Positions 1 to 9,672 of a stretch of 64,000 nucleotides of DNA are shown here, piece by piece; position 1 is the stretch's first letter, and the number at the start of each line of letters is the position of its first letter. Source of the DNA: an uncultured Hyphomicrobium sp. (GTDB lineage Bacteria; Pseudomonadota; Alphaproteobacteria; Rhizobiales; Hyphomicrobiaceae); contig CAKTFJ010000001.1 in NCBI GenBank assembly GCA_934555825.1, positions 124,001-188,000 of the forward strand, in the 5' to 3' direction. Below the pieces are notes generated by a model. That model made no database searches. It was not told where the DNA came from and saw nothing but the letters and a program-made list of their open reading frames with translations. The translations under genes were made by a program, and so were the position numbers.

Positions 1-95
1 ATGCGGCTGTCGTGCACAAGCTGGCGCGTATTCAGTACAGCTTGACGCCGCTGCCGGGCGCTTCCTCTCCGCGAGGACCTCCCGTTTCGGTCTGA
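1..95 (+). CDS. 3' end of a small protein, possibly DUF2946-like (partial)
   Basis: A frame entering from the left edge (codons in phase with position 3) runs to a TGA at 93-95 and ends in ...PRGPPVSV. A short C-terminus ending in an R-x-PP motif is, from memory, typical of DUF2946, small membrane-associated proteins often found beside copper TonB receptors, which fits the next gene. Only about 30 codons are visible, so the family call is inference. The other two forward frames give no better candidate. Confidence 0.4.
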   Translation, partial: AAVVHKLARIQYSLTPLPGASSPRGPPVSV

Positions 96-155
96 CGTTC
101 GCTTGTCGCGAGAGCCAACGGCTGCTCGCTCTCAGACCATCCAGGGAGTTTCATC

Positions 156-2399
156 ATGCTTTGCTCGCTTAGCGGCGCGCGGTCGAAGGTGTATCTGCTT
201 TCGTCGGTTGCCATTCTTTTCGTTTCCACGCTTCCGGCTGCGGTCGCACAAGAAACCTTGCCGGAAATCGTCGTCGAACAGCCCAGTGTGGCGCAGGGTG
301 CAGCGCCCGCCAGCAGCGACATGGACGGCGGAGGCGATAGCGGAGGGGCCGTCCTTCCGCCGATTCCGGGCGTGGGCGCGACGGGTCTTGCCGTGCCGCT
401 CTCGACCACACAGATCGACAGCACCGAGATCCAGTCTCGTCTTCCGCAGACGAGCGACACAGCGGAAATGCTTCGAGGTGCGCCGGGCGTCAGCATCTTC
501 CAGGCCGGCGGCGTTTCCGGGCTGCCCGCGATCAACGGTCTCAACGGCGATCGCGTCAAAGTGCTCCTCAACGGAATGGTGGTTTCATCGGCGTGCGCCA
601 ATCAAATGAACCCGCCACTTTCGTATGCCGATCCCTCGCAGATCGCTTATGTCGAGGTGTTGTCGGGTGTGACGCCGGTGTCGAAGGGTGGCGACAGCCT
701 TGGCGGGACGGTGATCGTGGAAGCGCATCCGCCGCATTTCGCGGAAGCGGAAGAGGGCGTGCACACGTCCGGCAGCATCTCCGCCTTCTACCGCAGCAAC
801 GGCAACGCGCTTGGAACCGCAGCGACGGCTCATGCCGCCAGTGGCAACGTCAGCGTGAACTACTCCGGTGCGTGGACGCAGTCCGACAATTACGAGGACG
901 GGCGTGGACGTGACGTTCTCTCGTCGGAGTACGAGTCGCAGAACCACTCCGTGCAGGTGGCGGTGCGGAACGGAGGCGATCTCTTCATCGTGCAGGGGGG
1001 CGTGCAGTACATCCCCTATCAGGGGTACGTGAACCAATCCATGGACATGGTGGAGAACAAGGGCTGGTTCCTGAACTCGCGGTATGTGGCTGACTTGGGT
1101 TGGGGCAAGGTCGATGCGCGGGCGTATTATCAAAACACCCGCCACGAGATGAACTTCCTGAAGGATAAGCTGCCGGGCGACATGCCGATGCTGACCGAAG
1201 GGCAGGATGCGGGCTATTCGCTCAAGGCCGAGATCCCGCTGTCGGAGCGGGACATGCTGCGGATCGGAAACGAATTCCATCATCAGGGGCTCGACGATTG
1301 GTGGCCGCCTGTCGCGGGCAGCATGATGATGGGGCCCGATACCTACTGGAACATCAACGACGGGACGCGCAATCGCCTCGGCACGTTTATCGAATGGGAG
1401 CGTCAGTGGGACGTGGCGTGGTCGACGCTGCTCGGCGTGCGCAACGACATGGTGTGGACGGATGCGGGGGATGTTGCGCCTTACAGCACCGCGCCCTGCA
1501 TGATGATGATGGGTATGATGTGCATGATGCCCAATCCCGATGCCGCGGCCGCGGCTGCATTCAATGCGAGAGACAGATCGCGGACGGACACCAATTTCGA
1601 TATGACGGCGCTGGCGCGTTACGCGCCGTCTCTTTCCGAGAGCTACGAGGTCGGCTATGCGCGAAAGACCCGCTCGCCCAATCTCTATGAGCGCTATACG
1701 TGGGGGCAAGGTTCCATGGCGATGCGTATGATCGGCTGGTTCGGCGATCTTAACGGCTATGTCGGAGATCCGGATCTCGATCCGGAGGTGGCGCATACCG
1801 TCAGCGTAACGGCGGGGTGGAGCGGCGGCGTGCGGAAGGATTGGGAGCTGAAGGTCACTCCGTACTACACGTACGTGGAAGACTATATCGGCGTGAGGCT
1901 GCTGCGCTCGGCAGGCGATACCCGCTTTCTCCAGTTCGCCAATCACGATGCAGAGCTTTATGGCGTGAACGTTTCCGGCAGTCTCCTGCTTGCCGAGACG
2001 GATGCGTTCGGACGCTTTGCGCTAACGGGATCGGCGGGCTACGTGCATGGCGAGAACGCGGATACAGGCGTTAGCCTCTATCACATGATGCCGCTCAACG
2101 GCACGCTTGCGCTGACCCACACTCTCGGTGGATGGACGAGTGCGATCGAGATCTATGGCGTTGCGGGCAAGCACAACGTCGATACGGTGCGCAACGAAAT
2201 GAAGACGAGCGGGTATGCGCTCGTCAACCTCAGCACGAGCTACGAGTGGGAGCGCTTCCGGCTCGATCTCGGTGTGCGGAACGTTCTCGACACATATTAC
2301 GAAGACCCGCTTGGCGGGCATTACTTCCACGCAACGCCGCGCGACAGCGTTCCGGGACTAGGGCGTTCGTTCAACGCCGGTCTTACGATGAAGTTCTAG
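156..2399 (+). CDS. TonB-dependent outer membrane copper receptor, OprC/NosA family
   Basis: Predicted 747-residue outer membrane receptor. A signal peptide ends near residue 31 (LPAAVAQ); a plug domain lies at about 80-200 and is followed by a 22-strand-type barrel ending in a C-terminal Phe. In the plug is C147-A-N-Q-M151, and in the barrel H330-E-M332. Together they reproduce the CxxxM/HxM copper site described for Pseudomonas OprC. A Met/Cys-rich loop (C448 to P459: CMMMMGMMCMMP) and further MMM stretches add thioether ligands. A GGGAG-like ribosome site precedes the ATG. The tail of a possible DUF2946 gene lies just upstream. I infer uptake of copper ions rather than cobalamin or a siderophore; NosA relatives serve nitrous oxide reductase. 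No ExbBD or TonB gene is in view. Confidence 0.88.
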   Translation: MLCSLSGARSKVYLLSSVAILFVSTLPAAVAQETLPEIVVEQPSVAQGAAPASSDMDGGGDSGGAVLPPIPGVGATGLAVPLSTTQIDSTEIQSRLPQTSDTAEMLRGAPGVSIFQAGGVSGLPAINGLNGDRVKVLLNGMVVSSACANQMNPPLSYADPSQIAYVEVLSGVTPVSKGGDSLGGTVIVEAHPPHFAEAEEGVHTSGSISAFYRSNGNALGTAATAHAASGNVSVNYSGAWTQSDNYEDGRGRDVLSSEYESQNHSVQVAVRNGGDLFIVQGGVQYIPYQGYVNQSMDMVENKGWFLNSRYVADLGWGKVDARAYYQNTRHEMNFLKDKLPGDMPMLTEGQDAGYSLKAEIPLSERDMLRIGNEFHHQGLDDWWPPVAGSMMMGPDTYWNINDGTRNRLGTFIEWERQWDVAWSTLLGVRNDMVWTDAGDVAPYSTAPCMMMMGMMCMMPNPDAAAAAAFNARDRSRTDTNFDMTALARYAPSLSESYEVGYARKTRSPNLYERYTWGQGSMAMRMIGWFGDLNGYVGDPDLDPEVAHTVSVTAGWSGGVRKDWELKVTPYYTYVEDYIGVRLLRSAGDTRFLQFANHDAELYGVNVSGSLLLAETDAFGRFALTGSAGYVHGENADTGVSLYHMMPLNGTLALTHTLGGWTSAIEIYGVAGKHNVDTVRNEMKTSGYALVNLSTSYEWERFRLDLGVRNVLDTYYEDPLGGHYFHATPRDSVPGLGRSFNAGLTMKF

Positions 2400-2592
2400 C
2401 CTCGGTCACTCACAGTAAAGAGGCGGCGCCTGGCTATATCCGGGTACTGCCTCTCCTGCTTTTCGGATGTCTCTACGGGCGGGGCTTGCCATAGGTGCGG
2501 CCGAAAGCCTATTCGATGGCGAACGCCGCTTCCGATCGGGCGCACGGCGAATATGCACGTGTCCGATTGCTCCCAATACAAGTGACTTCGAC

Positions 2593-2943
2593 ATGACCGA
2601 CACCATCCACTGTGTGAAATGCCAATCGCCTTATGCTTACGAGGACAGGGGGATCTTCATCTGCCCGGAGTGCGCGCACGAGTGGTCAGGAGCCGAGGCT
2701 CAGGACGATACGTCGACGGATGAGGTGGTCGTTCGCGATGCCAACGGGGCAGTTCTCTCCGATGGGGATACGGTTCTGGTGATCAAGGATCTCAAGATCA
2801 AAGGCTCGTCGAGCGTGGTGAAGGTGGGGACGAAGGTGAAGAACATCCGTCTCGTCCACGGCGATCACGACATCGACTGCAAAATCCCGGGTGTCGGCCA
2901 GATGGGGCTGAAATCCGAGTTCGTCCGGAAGGTCTCGGACTAA
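2593..2943 (+). CDS. yjdM: YjdM/PhnA family zinc-ribbon protein
   Basis: Protein of 116 residues. The N-terminus carries a zinc ribbon, CVKC then CPEC (two CxxC knuckles about 15 residues apart), and the remaining ~75 residues match the PhnA/YjdM C-terminal domain ([33 protein letters not shown]). The first ATG that gives a normal family length is used; longer in-frame starts add an unconserved leader. Despite the old phosphonate name, the E. coli homologue is not part of the C-P lyase operon and its biochemical role is unsettled. It stands alone here, with 270 bases before the next gene. Confidence 0.85.
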   Translation: MTDTIHCVKCQSPYAYEDRGIFICPECAHEWSGAEAQDDTSTDEVVVRDANGAVLSDGDTVLVIKDLKIKGSSSVVKVGTKVKNIRLVHGDHDIDCKIPGVGQMGLKSEFVRKVSD

Positions 2944-3213
2944 GCGGGGCGAATATCCTGCGATCTCCGTCGGGCTGGTCTCCTGGGTCTTCGGCGCGGC
3001 CTCCTCTGCTCCGTCAGGGCTCAGGGTGGGCCCGTGTCCGGGGGCTCATCTTGCCGGGACTTACCAAGACGGCCTGTGGGCGAAGATGCCTCCTAGCGGT
3101 GGGGGAGAAAACCGGCTAGGCATCCCGGATCACGAGATCCCTGGCGACCGGCGCGGGCACCTCCATATTTGGGGGCCGGCACGGTGCCCCCATTCGAAAA
3201 GCGCTCCCCGATC
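2944..3213 (+). other. Intergenic leader upstream of the DEAD-box helicase gene
   Basis: 270 bases with no credible gene. GGGGGC (3171-3176) and GCCCCC (3186-3191) can form a hairpin that ends 22 bases before the helicase ATG, and no clear ribosome-binding site follows it. Long structured leaders are common on cold-regulated helicase genes, so post-transcriptional control is possible; this is inference only. Confidence 0.35.
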
Positions 3214-5265
3214 ATGACTTTTCCGTCCGTCCACCCCGCACTTGGCGGCGCGCTCGCTGCGCGCGGATACTCCGCTCCGACGCCTGTGCAACTCGCAGTT
3301 CTGGAAGGGGATGCGGCGGGGCGCGACCTGCTCGTCTCGGCCCAGACAGGATCGGGCAAGACGGTGGCCTTCGGGCTGGCTATCGCCCCGACGCTGCTTG
3401 GCGAGGCCGAGCGGCTGCCCGAGGCTGGAGCGCCGATGGCGCTCGTCATCGCGCCGACGCGCGAGCTTGCTCTCCAGGTGCAACGCGAACTGGCCTGGCT
3501 TTATGCCGACACCGGCGCGCGCGTGGTGACGTGCGTCGGCGGTATGGATGCCCGCGCGGAAGCGCGCCAGCTCGGGTTTGGCGCGCACATCGTTGTCGGC
3601 ACGCCGGGGCGTCTGCGCGATCATCTCGAACGGCAGCGGCTCGATCTCAGCAAGCTCGCGGCCGTGGTGCTCGACGAAGCTGACGAGATGCTCGATCTCG
3701 GGTTTCGCGAGGACCTGGAATTCATTCTCGATGCGACGCCGGAAGGCCGGCAGACGCTGCTCTTTTCGGCAACCATGCCGCGTGCCATCGAAGCGCTGGC
3801 CCGCCGGTATCAGCGCGATGCCGTGCGCATCGAGACGTTGCGTCGTGACGAGCAGCATGCCGACATCGAATACCGCGCCATTCGCGTTGCGCCGGGCGAT
3901 ATCGAGAACGCAGTGGTCAATGTTCTGCGTCTCCATGAGGCACGTGCGACGATCGTATTCTGTGCAACGCGGGCGTCCGTCAACCGGCTTCACGGGCGTC
4001 TTGCGGAACGTGGGTTCTCCGCCGTGGCGATCTCCGGCGAGCTGACGCAGAACGAGCGGAGCCATGCGCTGCAGGCGTTGCGCGACGGGCGCGCGCGCGT
4101 TCTCGTGGCGACCGACGTTGCGGCGCGGGGCCTCGATCTCCCGGACCTTGCGCTTGTCATTCACGCTGATCTTCCGAACGACGCGGAAACGCTCCTTCAC
4201 CGTTCCGGCCGTACGGGCCGGGCCGGCAACAAGGGCATGAGCACGCTTGTCGTGCCCTTCAATCGCCGGCGCAAGGCCGATGGTCTGCTCGCGGCTGCCA
4301 AGCTCAAGGTGACGTGGGAGGCTGCTCCGAAGGCCGAGGACATTCGCGCGCGGGATCAGGAGCGATTTCTTGCCGAACGCTTCTTTACGGATGCTGCGAG
4401 CGAAGAAGAGATGAGTGCCGTGCGCGGGCTTCAGGCGCATCGCACGGCAGACGAGATCGCGCTTGCGCTGGTTCGCGTCCATTTTGCCCGCCTGCCTGCG
4501 CCGGAAGATCTGCAGGAGGATCCGGGTCCGCCGCGTCGCGACGATCGGGCCCGGTCGCCGCGAGAGCGTTTCGAACGGCCGGCCTTCGGTGCGCGGGAGC
4601 GGGGAGAGGATCGGCACCATGCGGGGCCGTCATCTCGCGAGCCGCGGGCTCCGCGTGTGCCGCGCGATCCCAATCGCCCGATGGTGTGGTTCCGAGTCGA
4701 CATCGGCCGCGAGCGCAACGCGGACCCGCGTTGGTTGTTGCCGCTGATTTGCCGGGCCGGGAACGTCACACGCTCGGAGATCGGGTCGATCAAGATTTTT
4801 GACCGTGACTCTCGTTTCGAGGTTGCGCAGGAGTTTGCCGATCGTTTCGAAGACGCGGCCCGGACGATGAAGCCCAACGAAGGGCGCATCTCGCGCCTCG
4901 GCGCCTCCGCGCCGACGGAAGCTCCGCGCGGCGACCGCAGCGAGGCGCCGCGGGCGCCGCGCAAGGAACGCGAGAGCAGGGACGCTCGCAGTCACGGCAA
5001 CAGAGACAGGGATGCGGGGACAAGGTCTTCGGCACCTGGCGGTGACCGCAGAGAGCCGTGGCCCAAGAAGGCGTGGCAGGATCGGGGGCGCGAGCGGAGC
5101 GAAGGCAAACCCGGCGAAGCTCGCGACCGAAAGAGCGACGGGGCGAAGCGGCCGTTCAAGGGTGGTGGGAAGCCTGCCTTCGGCGGGCCGAAGCCGAAGC
5201 CAGGACAGAAGCCCGTGTCCAAGTATGCCCACAAGAAGAAGCATCGCCCCGCGCCACAGAGTTAA
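3214..5265 (+). CDS. DEAD-box ATP-dependent RNA helicase with DbpA-type C-terminal domain
   Basis: Predicted 683-residue RNA helicase. All core motifs are present: Q motif GYSAPTPVQ (18-26), Walker A AQTGSGKT (43-50), PTRELALQ (81-88), DEAD (154-157), SAT (185-187), ATDVAARGLDL (299-309) and HRSGRTGRAG (329-338). After a basic linker comes a DbpA/CsdA-like RNA-binding fold (about 490-560, starting MVWFRVDIG), then a long Arg/Lys/Gly-rich disordered tail. This layout matches DeaD/CsdA or DbpA proteins that act in ribosome assembly and RNA turnover, often in the cold. The chosen ATG puts the Q motif at the normal distance; no good Shine-Dalgarno is seen. The gene converges with the MscS-type gene 36 bases downstream. 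Confidence 0.92.
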   Translation: MTFPSVHPALGGALAARGYSAPTPVQLAVLEGDAAGRDLLVSAQTGSGKTVAFGLAIAPTLLGEAERLPEAGAPMALVIAPTRELALQVQRELAWLYADTGARVVTCVGGMDARAEARQLGFGAHIVVGTPGRLRDHLERQRLDLSKLAAVVLDEADEMLDLGFREDLEFILDATPEGRQTLLFSATMPRAIEALARRYQRDAVRIETLRRDEQHADIEYRAIRVAPGDIENAVVNVLRLHEARATIVFCATRASVNRLHGRLAERGFSAVAISGELTQNERSHALQALRDGRARVLVATDVAARGLDLPDLALVIHADLPNDAETLLHRSGRTGRAGNKGMSTLVVPFNRRRKADGLLAAAKLKVTWEAAPKAEDIRARDQERFLAERFFTDAASEEEMSAVRGLQAHRTADEIALALVRVHFARLPAPEDLQEDPGPPRRDDRARSPRERFERPAFGARERGEDRHHAGPSSREPRAPRVPRDPNRPMVWFRVDIGRERNADPRWLLPLICRAGNVTRSEIGSIKIFDRDSRFEVAQEFADRFEDAARTMKPNEGRISRLGASAPTEAPRGDRSEAPRAPRKERESRDARSHGNRDRDAGTRSSAPGGDRREPWPKKAWQDRGRERSEGKPGEARDRKSDGAKRPFKGGGKPAFGGPKPKPGQKPVSKYAHKKKHRPAPQS

Positions 5266-5290
5266 GGTGCTGGCTCTTGCGTGCGCTGTG

Positions 5291-5314
5291 CGCGGTGTCG
5301 CTTAGGACACCGCG
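5291..5314. terminator. Hairpin between convergent helicase and channel genes
   Basis: Perfect 9-base-pair inverted repeat CGCGGTGTC/GACACCGCG with a 6-base loop, placed between the two convergent stop codons and including the channel gene's stop. There is no long T-run on either side, so it may be a weak bidirectional terminator or an mRNA end-protecting stem. Confidence 0.5.
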
Positions 5315-8300
5315 ATTTCCTGCTCGCGGAGTGCGCGCTCGATGGCGACGTGCAGGTCGTTCATCACCGTCGAGCGATGCGCGAGCTGCAGCACAGACGC
5401 GCGGACCTCGAACTCCAGCGCGGAAGCACCAAAGCCGGTGAAAAAGACGCCGGGCGCCGGCGTATCGAGGACATGGGGCGTCGCCTTCACCGCGTCGAGG
5501 ATCGCCATCTGCGCCCGCAGCGTGTCGGTGCCGTAACGCACGGAGACCTTCAGCTTTACGCTCGTGATGCTGTCCGTCAACGTCCAGTTGATCACCTTTT
5601 CGGTAATCAGCGACTTGTTCGGAATGATGATTTCGCGGTTCTCGCCGTCCGTCATGCTGGTGGCACGGATGTGAATGCGCGACACGGTGCCTGTGAGATT
5701 GCCGATGGTGACCGTGTCGCCCACGCGCACCGGCCGCTCGAAGAGGATGATCAGGCCGGAGATGAAGTTCGCGACGATCTCTTGCAGGCCGAAACCCACG
5801 CCCACGCCGAGGGCGGCCACGATCCATTGCACCTGGCTCCAGTCGAAGCCCACGCTGCGGAACGCAAACGCGATGCCGACAATGGCGATGATGTAACGGC
5901 TGACGGCGCCGACCGCATAGCGGGTACCGGCTTCCATGCGCAGCCGGTGAAGAGCCGTGATCTCCAGCAGGCCCGGCAGATTGCGGGCCGCGATGAAGGT
6001 GATGACCGCGATGGCGAGTGCGATCATCACGTTCGACACGGTGACGGGCATGCTGCGCGTCGCGCCGTCGACGGTCACGGTCTGCTGCCAGAGTGGAACG
6101 TCGAGCAGGGCGAGAGAAGGCAAAGCCTCGCGCCAGAACACGTACAGCGCGGCGGAAAGCAACAGCAGCGTCGCGAGCCGCACGAGGTTGCGGGTCTGCT
6201 CGCTAATGGACGCAATGTCGATCTCCGGCTCTTCCGGAGGATGGGTGACGGCTTCGCCGACAGCGTCGCTTGCCTCTTGTGCGGCGAGCTGGGCGCGTGC
6301 CTTTTCGCGGCGTTCGTAAGCGCGCCGGATTTCGAGACGCCGGCGGGTGACAAGCACCTGTCGCATCACCACGCTGTGGCCGATGAAGGCCGCAACAATG
6401 ATGGCTGCCGTCAGGCCGAGCCCGTTCTGGATTTGAGACGCACCGTCGTAGTACCCGCCGAGCGCAAGCGCTGCGATGGCGAGCGGCGCCAGAACGGTCA
6501 GCCCGAACCAGAGATACCGGGTGGCCCAGATCGTATTGCCGGGAAGGAGGCGCTCGGCGAAGATGCCGTGGCGAGGATGCAGCGTGCGCCAGAGAAAGAT
6601 CGCAAGGGCTATTCCCCCTGCCAGGAAGGCCATGCGTCCGAGGCCGTCGCGCAGATACTGTGCGCTGCTGGCGTGGATCATTCCGAGGATGAACGTGACG
6701 GGGATGAGCGCGAACTTCAACCAGACCACGTTGGTCCATAGAAGGTTGCGCGCACGCTCGGCCCATCCGAAGTGGGTCGAGAAAAGGCCGTGCTCCACGC
6801 TCACGAATTGAACGAACCTGAGGAATGTGACGAGGGCTGCGACGGCAAGCAGGCCCGTTCCGACGCCTGCCGTGAACTCCGATGTCTGCGGGGGCTGGGT
6901 CAGCAGCCAGCCCGCATATCCGAAGAGGATAGGGGAGCGGAGCGCGAGGAGCGCGGATATGACGAGCGCTTCCGGCGTGCGCCAGTAGTTGTCCGTCGAA
7001 TAGCGTCCGACCTTGTCGGCAATTCTCTTGAGGCGCCGGAACAAGCGGCCGGAGAACGCCAGCAGCGCACCGAACACGGCGAGCACGAGGAGGGAGAGAG
7101 CCGGGCGTTCCCATGCGCGCTCGACGAGTGTCAGGCCTGCGGCCTTCCAGGCTTCGATGTCGCCGAGCCAAGTGAAGCTCCGGCCCACCTGCGCGAGCCA
7201 ACCGGCGCCGATGGGCTCGGCCGTCGGCAGCCAGAGAAGGCGGCTGTTCAGGAGCGAATTCAGCTGGTTCGTCTGGCTGAGCAAATCGCGCTCGGCGGCA
7301 TTCATCTCCGCAAGTTGCGCGATCCGCGTGGCCAGCGTGTCTTGAAGGCTGGTGTAGAGATCCCTGCGCGTGACCACGAGCTTTTCAAGCGCGGGCTGCA
7401 CGGTTTCGGGGATGGTTTCTCCGTCCTTTGCAGCATTGACCAGAAGGCGTTCGGCCATTGCCGCGGGGTTCTGAAGGGCGCGGCGTGCCTCTTCGGCCCG
7501 GAGCCGCCTCAGGCGCGCATCGACGAGGGTCTGGTCTCGCTCGGCGATGCTTCGCTGCAGGCGCGTGCTGGACGGAAGCTGCGATCGCATCGCGCGCAGA
7601 AGCTCGCTGAATTCGCCACCGATGCTGCCGATCTCCAACACCTGCTGGGCGGAGATCCGGGCGTCGCTGACGCGGGCGAGTTCGGCTTGGATCTCGACGA
7701 GCTTCGTCTTGTTCTCGTTGACGAGGCGCACGGTGTCCGCCTCGCGTGTGCGAATGACGTCCGTATCCTTGACGTAGGCGTCGAGCACGCGATGCTGAGC
7801 AGAAAGATGGCGTGCCTCGCGGTCGACCTCGCGCTGGGCCTTGGCCTGCTCGACTTCGCGCAATGAGGTAACGCGCGCTTCGATGAGCGGGATGCGCTTG
7901 TTCAGCTTTTCGAGCTTTGCGGCCATGAGATCGCGTCGTGCGGTGGCCGAAGCCTGGCGCATTGGCAGGCTGATGATTTCCTGCTCGAGAAGATTGACGT
8001 TCGCTGTGCGTGCGCGCCGTTCGGCGGCAATGGCGACGCGGCGTGCCTCGGCCACAATGGGGTCCGAGTCCACGGCCTGGGGTGTATCGGGGCTTTCGAG
8101 GGCATCGAGAGCTTGTTTTTCGGCGGTCTGCTCCTCGCGCGCGCCGGTGGCGCGTCCACCCATATCGCGGAGGCGTGTGTCCAACTGAGCGAGATCGCTT
8201 CTCAACGTTGCGGCTTCGCTACTCGCCGCATCGAGGGCTTGCTGCGCTTCCGTGAGATTGAGCGAGCGGATGCGGTTTGGAAACTCGGCTTCGTCCGCAC

Positions 8301-8775
8301 CGTTGGCGAGCGCTTCGAGCTGCTGCTTGGCTTCGGCAATGCGATCCGCGGCGCGCTGGCTCGAGTCCTGGTAGCGCGCGGCTGTGGTCGCGCTCGCTGC
8401 GGCGGCCTCGTTGTGGCCCAGGGCGGCACGCAGAAGGGTGAGCGCCTCCTCGCGAATGGCGGGGGCGACGTCGGTGCGTGCTTCGAGCTCGCCGATGCGC
8501 GACTTGACGCGTTCGATTGCCCGGTCGGGTGCAGGGGCCGGGCCTGCTTCGGCTTCGCTTGCGGCTGGCGGCTGATCGGACTTCGCGGCAGGGCTTCCTT
8601 CCGACGGTGCGGGGGCGGGTGCGTCCTTGCTTTGCGGCGCCGGATCTGCCGCGGGCGTCGCGGCCGGAGGGGGGCCTTGGGCAGGCGGCGCGTCTTGCGC
8701 GATTGCGGGTGCGGCAAGGAGCTGGATCGCGAGCGCGATCGCGGCGCAAGGGACGATGGAGCGAAGAATTGTCAT
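5302..8775 (-). CDS. Large mechanosensitive (MscS/MscK-type) channel protein with DUF3772-like periplasmic domain
   Basis: Predicted 1157-residue inner membrane protein. The start used gives a clean Sec signal peptide (MTILRSIVPC... cut near AIAQ). A Pro/Ala-rich stretch and a long coiled-coil periplasmic region (about 80-480) follow, then around ten hydrophobic segments, and finally the MscS core (from about residue 930): a pore-lining helix rich in Gly/Ala (IVAALGVGVGFGLQEIVANF) and the beta domain PVRVGDTVTIGNLTGTV. The architecture is that of MscK or DUF3772 giants, far longer than the roughly 290-residue MscS. Its likely role is osmotic pressure release. It is single-gene, convergent with the helicase gene, with 267 bases to the next gene. 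Confidence 0.88.
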   Translation of the reverse strand: MTILRSIVPCAAIALAIQLLAAPAIAQDAPPAQGPPPAATPAADPAPQSKDAPAPAPSEGSPAAKSDQPPAASEAEAGPAPAPDRAIERVKSRIGELEARTDVAPAIREEALTLLRAALGHNEAAAASATTAARYQDSSQRAADRIAEAKQQLEALANGADEAEFPNRIRSLNLTEAQQALDAASSEAATLRSDLAQLDTRLRDMGGRATGAREEQTAEKQALDALESPDTPQAVDSDPIVAEARRVAIAAERRARTANVNLLEQEIISLPMRQASATARRDLMAAKLEKLNKRIPLIEARVTSLREVEQAKAQREVDREARHLSAQHRVLDAYVKDTDVIRTREADTVRLVNENKTKLVEIQAELARVSDARISAQQVLEIGSIGGEFSELLRAMRSQLPSSTRLQRSIAERDQTLVDARLRRLRAEEARRALQNPAAMAERLLVNAAKDGETIPETVQPALEKLVVTRRDLYTSLQDTLATRIAQLAEMNAAERDLLSQTNQLNSLLNSRLLWLPTAEPIGAGWLAQVGRSFTWLGDIEAWKAAGLTLVERAWERPALSLLVLAVFGALLAFSGRLFRRLKRIADKVGRYSTDNYWRTPEALVISALLALRSPILFGYAGWLLTQPPQTSEFTAGVGTGLLAVAALVTFLRFVQFVSVEHGLFSTHFGWAERARNLLWTNVVWLKFALIPVTFILGMIHASSAQYLRDGLGRMAFLAGGIALAIFLWRTLHPRHGIFAERLLPGNTIWATRYLWFGLTVLAPLAIAALALGGYYDGASQIQNGLGLTAAIIVAAFIGHSVVMRQVLVTRRRLEIRRAYERREKARAQLAAQEASDAVGEAVTHPPEEPEIDIASISEQTRNLVRLATLLLLSAALYVFWREALPSLALLDVPLWQQTVTVDGATRSMPVTVSNVMIALAIAVITFIAARNLPGLLEITALHRLRMEAGTRYAVGAVSRYIIAIVGIAFAFRSVGFDWSQVQWIVAALGVGVGFGLQEIVANFISGLIILFERPVRVGDTVTIGNLTGTVSRIHIRATSMTDGENREIIIPNKSLITEKVINWTLTDSITSVKLKVSVRYGTDTLRAQMAILDAVKATPHVLDTPAPGVFFTGFGASALEFEVRASVLQLAHRSTVMNDLHVAIERALREQEIAVS

Positions 8776-9042
8776 GAATGCGCCAGTTTTTCTGGTTCGA
8801 GCTTGTCGATCAACGGCTTGTCCCGAGATCGTGCGACGTGCCGGGGCTAGATTTTGCCCCATTGGGGCATTTGTGCGGCGGCGTGCTCCGCCGCTGGCTC
8901 GGTCCCCCGGATCTTTTTACGAGTTTGCGTGATGAGTGCGGGGGTGCCTGCCATCCAAGCCATTGGCCCGACTGCATGGAACTGCCGCGGCGCTGAAGTG
9001 TTCCTCACTGACATTTCCGCCTAAAATCACGAGGACGTCCCA

Positions 9043-9663
9043 ATGCCTGTGTTGCTTTATTCTCCGGGCGCGTGTTCGCTCGCGCCGCATATCGTTCTGG
9101 AATGGCTCGGTGAGCCCTACGAAGCGCGCCGGGTCAAGATCGGTTCGCCGGAACTCTTTCAAGTGAACCCGGCCGGGTCGGTGCCGGTGTTGATCGAGGA
9201 CGACGGATGGATTCTGACCCAGGCGGGCGCGATCGTTCAGTATCTCGCGCGCAGCCGTCCGGCAGCGGAACTCGGTGCTCTCGACGACGGGCGCGGACAG
9301 GCCGAACTGGACCGTTGGAGCTCGTTCTTCACGGGGGACGTGCATCCGTCATTCTACCCGGTCTTCATGGCGGATCGGTACACCACAGACACGAGCGAGC
9401 AGGCTCTGGAGGCTGTGCGGCAGGCCGGGCTCAAGCTTGTTCGCAGGCGTTTCAAGATCCTGAACGATCATCTGGTGGATAAGCCTTTCATCCTGGGGGC
9501 GCGCCGGTCCGTCGTGGATGCGTACGCGTTCCCGATGATCCGGTGGGCCTCGGTGAAGCTTCCGGAAGGTCTCGATGCCTATCCCAACGTCGTGGCCTTG
9601 CATGACCGCATTGCCAACGATGCGGCGGTTCAGAAGGTGCTGGCCGAGGAAGACGCGGCGTAA
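9043..9663 (+). CDS. Glutathione S-transferase family protein, beta-like
   Basis: Predicted 206-residue cytosolic enzyme. The thioredoxin-like N-terminal half begins LLYSPGACSLAPHIVLEW, the beta-class signature in which the Cys near position 12 contacts glutathione. NPAGSVPVL carries the conserved cis-Pro and is followed by the glutathione-contacting QAGAIVQYL helix. The all-helical C-terminal domain is complete. Such enzymes detoxify electrophiles or act in redox reactions; the substrate cannot be told. It is monocistronic, with the cobalamin gene cbiZ convergent 9 bases after the stop. Confidence 0.87.
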   Translation: MPVLLYSPGACSLAPHIVLEWLGEPYEARRVKIGSPELFQVNPAGSVPVLIEDDGWILTQAGAIVQYLARSRPAAELGALDDGRGQAELDRWSSFFTGDVHPSFYPVFMADRYTTDTSEQALEAVRQAGLKLVRRRFKILNDHLVDKPFILGARRSVVDAYAFPMIRWASVKLPEGLDAYPNVVALHDRIANDAAVQKVLAEEDAA

Positions 9664-9672
9664 GCTTCGGCC

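Noticed and set aside
585-1946. Long minus-strand open frame of about 450 codons opposite the copper receptor gene
   Set aside because: Rich in Arg, His and Pro with no family pattern; the opposite strand encodes a complete receptor. It is a by-product of high GC.
156-2399. BtuB (cobalamin receptor), given the nearby cobalamin genes
   Set aside because: The CxxxM and HxM metal motifs and the Met-rich loop fit OprC/NosA copper receptors, and the cobalamin genes begin 7 kb away.
5281-6741. 486-codon plus-strand frame opposite the MscS-type gene
   Set aside because: His/Asp/Arg-rich translation without domains; the channel on the minus strand has clear membrane helices and an MscS core.
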